From the NCBI RefSeq assembly GCF_003864975.1, contig NZ_BHGL01000006.1:62001-126000 (forward strand): DNA of 64,000 nucleotides. The letters run 5' to 3'. How positions within the stretch are numbered: the first letter of the stretch is position 1; every line of letters begins with the position of its first letter. Origin of the DNA: Sulfuriferula thiophila (GTDB taxonomy: Bacteria > Pseudomonadota > Gammaproteobacteria > Burkholderiales > Sulfuriferulaceae). The notes under the pieces are model-generated. The model did not search any database. It saw only the letters and a program-made list of their open reading frames with translations, and was not told the DNA's origin. Below, piece after piece: positions 62,701 through 64,000 of this stretch. Position numbers and translations under genes: made by a program.

Positions 62701-64000
62701 ATGGCTGAACGTAAAAATTTTTCCCATGCCGACATGGAGCAGTGGCTGGCTGAAAATCGCGTGACTGAAATCGAATGTCTAGTTCCAGACCTCACGGGTG
62801 TGGCGCGTGGCAAAATATTGCCGCGCGAGAAATTTACTGCCGAGCGTGCGATGCGCTTGCCTGAAGCGGTGCTGGGCGTAACAGTAACCGGCGAGTCGCC
62901 TCAGCATCATGATGGCTATGACAATGTCTTCGGGTTTACCGATAAGGACATGGTGCTGGTGCCTGATCCGAGCACGGTGCGGCTGGTGCCGTGGGCGGTT
63001 GACCCAACGGCTCAGGTCATCATGGACTGCTTCTTTCATGACGGTACGCCGGTGGATTTTGCGCCGCGCAATGTCCTGCGCCGGGTTGCAGATCTATACA
63101 AGAACATGGGCTGGACGCCGATTGTGGCACCCGAGCTGGAGTTTTATCTGCTGGCCCGTAATACCGACCCAAATCAGCCACTGGTGCCGCCTATCGGACG
63201 TAGCGGGCGTGCTGAAACCAGTCGGCAGTTATATAGCATCGATGCAGTGAACGAATTTGATCCGCTGTTTGAAGATATCTACGATTACTGCGACATCATG
63301 GGGCTGGAGCTGGATACGCTGATTCACGAGTTCGGCGCCGGACAGATGGAAATCAACTTCCTGCACGATGAGCCGATGATACTGGCAGACAAGGTATTCT
63401 TCTTTAAACGCACCCTGCGTGAAGCAGCGTTGCGCCATAACATGTATGCCACCTTCATGGCCAAGCCCATGACCAATGAGCCGGGTTCGGCTATGCACAT
63501 CCATCAGAGCGTGATTGATACCAAAACCGGCCTGAATATTTTCAGTAATGCAGATGGTAGTGAATCGCCTTTATTTCAGCATTATATTGCCGGTTTGCAA
63601 AAGTATCTGCCTGCAGCCATGGCGTTGCTGGCACCTTACGTTAACTCGTATCGTCGCATCGTGCGCCACGGTGCTGCGCCTATCAACATCGAATGGGGTT
63701 ATGACAACCGCACGGTGGGTATTCGTGTGCCTATTTCCGAGCCGGAAGCACGTCGTGTCGAGAACCGCGTGGTGGGCGCGGATGCCAATCCTTATCTGGC
63801 GATGGCCGTGACCCTGGCATGCGGTTATCTGGGTATCGTTGAAAAACTGGCACCGAGCGCGGTGACCACAGGCAGTGCATATGACTCGAACTATCAGCTG
63901 CCACGCGAACTATCTGAAGCATTGCGTTTGCTGGATGCGTGCAAACCATTGCACGACGTATTGGGCAAGCGCTTTCTGGATGTCTATGTGGCGGTGAAAG
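62701..64000 (+). CDS. puuA: Gamma-glutamylputrescine synthetase (PuuA-type), runs off the window edge
   Basis: Glutamine-synthetase-family enzyme that attaches glutamate to putrescine using ATP. 433 residues are visible and the gene continues beyond 64000. Seen: ECLVPDLTGVARGKILPREKF in the beta-grasp domain, PELEFYLLAR (metal-binding Glu), HEFGAGQMEINF, GSAMHIHQS (substrate/ATP region), and EWGYDNRTVGIRVP with the active-site Arg. The lack of the adenylylation Tyr loop of GlnA and the puuD/puuB context support the PuuA subgroup; exact amine specificity cannot be read from the sequence. Confidence 0.9.
   Translation, partial: MAERKNFSHADMEQWLAENRVTEIECLVPDLTGVARGKILPREKFTAERAMRLPEAVLGVTVTGESPQHHDGYDNVFGFTDKDMVLVPDPSTVRLVPWAVDPTAQVIMDCFFHDGTPVDFAPRNVLRRVADLYKNMGWTPIVAPELEFYLLARNTDPNQPLVPPIGRSGRAETSRQLYSIDAVNEFDPLFEDIYDYCDIMGLELDTLIHEFGAGQMEINFLHDEPMILADKVFFFKRTLREAALRHNMYATFMAKPMTNEPGSAMHIHQSVIDTKTGLNIFSNADGSESPLFQHYIAGLQKYLPAAMALLAPYVNSYRRIVRHGAAPINIEWGYDNRTVGIRVPISEPEARRVENRVVGADANPYLAMAVTLACGYLGIVEKLAPSAVTTGSAYDSNYQLPRELSEALRLLDACKPLHDVLGKRFLDVYVAVK

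Noticed and set aside
1-64000. Insertion sequences, prophage genes, integrases, toxin-antitoxin pairs or defence systems
   Set aside because: None of the supported coding regions shows such domains, and no flanking repeats or tRNA-borne attachment sites were seen.

Overview
The window is a gene-dense chromosomal segment with moderate GC content. It contains no phage, insertion sequence or CRISPR array. Core gene order (dnaX divergent from rpsU-yqeY-dnaG-rpoD; rpsB-tsf-pyrH-frr-uppS-cdsA-dxr-rseP-bamA-skp-lpxD-fabZ-lpxA-lpxB-rnhB; era-recO-pdxJ), together with the protein sequences, points to a Gram-negative betaproteobacterium. A Nitrosomonadales-like lineage is my best guess, but it is an inference and no rRNA is present to fix it.

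Layout. 1-5.3 kb: start of dnaX on the minus strand, then the macromolecular-synthesis cluster and a CAT-anticodon tRNA with its own terminator. 5.3-7.7 kb: peroxide defence operon ahpC-ahpF (minus), with a well-formed OxyR-type site abutting the ahpC promoter. 7.8-9.7 kb: ABC-F ATPase. 9.9-26.2 kb: a complete-looking MSHA type IV pilus locus, all minus, in the order E-G-B-A-C-D-O-P-Q-I-(PilN-like)-J-K-L-M-N. This differs from the H-to-Q order known in Vibrio. A hairpin terminator follows the major pilin gene, and candidate promoters lie before mshA and before mshI. A divergent EAL/GGDEF protein sits beside mshE, whose N-terminus has the c-di-GMP-binding MshEN signature.

26.3-30.1 kb: EAL-GGDEF protein, YbhP-like hydrolase and cardiolipin synthase ClsB. 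30.1-44.2 kb: translation, lipid carrier, outer-membrane assembly and lipid A genes, closely packed and often overlapping. 44.2-51.9 kb: a CopD-like membrane protein, an M14 carboxypeptidase with an unusual hairpin before its start codon, a DUF2892 protein without a normal start codon, pdxJ-recO-era, a glycosyltransferase, and leuA divergent from an Lrp-family regulator. 52.0-53.5 kb: four small envelope/stress proteins (SYLF, CsbD, DUF3185, lmo0937 type).

53.7-57.2 kb: alanine catabolism (dadR divergent from dadA-alr-ridA). 57.2-64.0 kb: putrescine utilisation by the gamma-glutamyl route (puuB, puuD, puuA running off the edge), a class III aminotransferase and a MocR-type regulator. The promoters of the aminotransferase and of the regulator carry the same pair of direct repeats, 23 bp apart and flanking the -35 box. 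This is a strong candidate MocR operator and the most useful new observation in the window.
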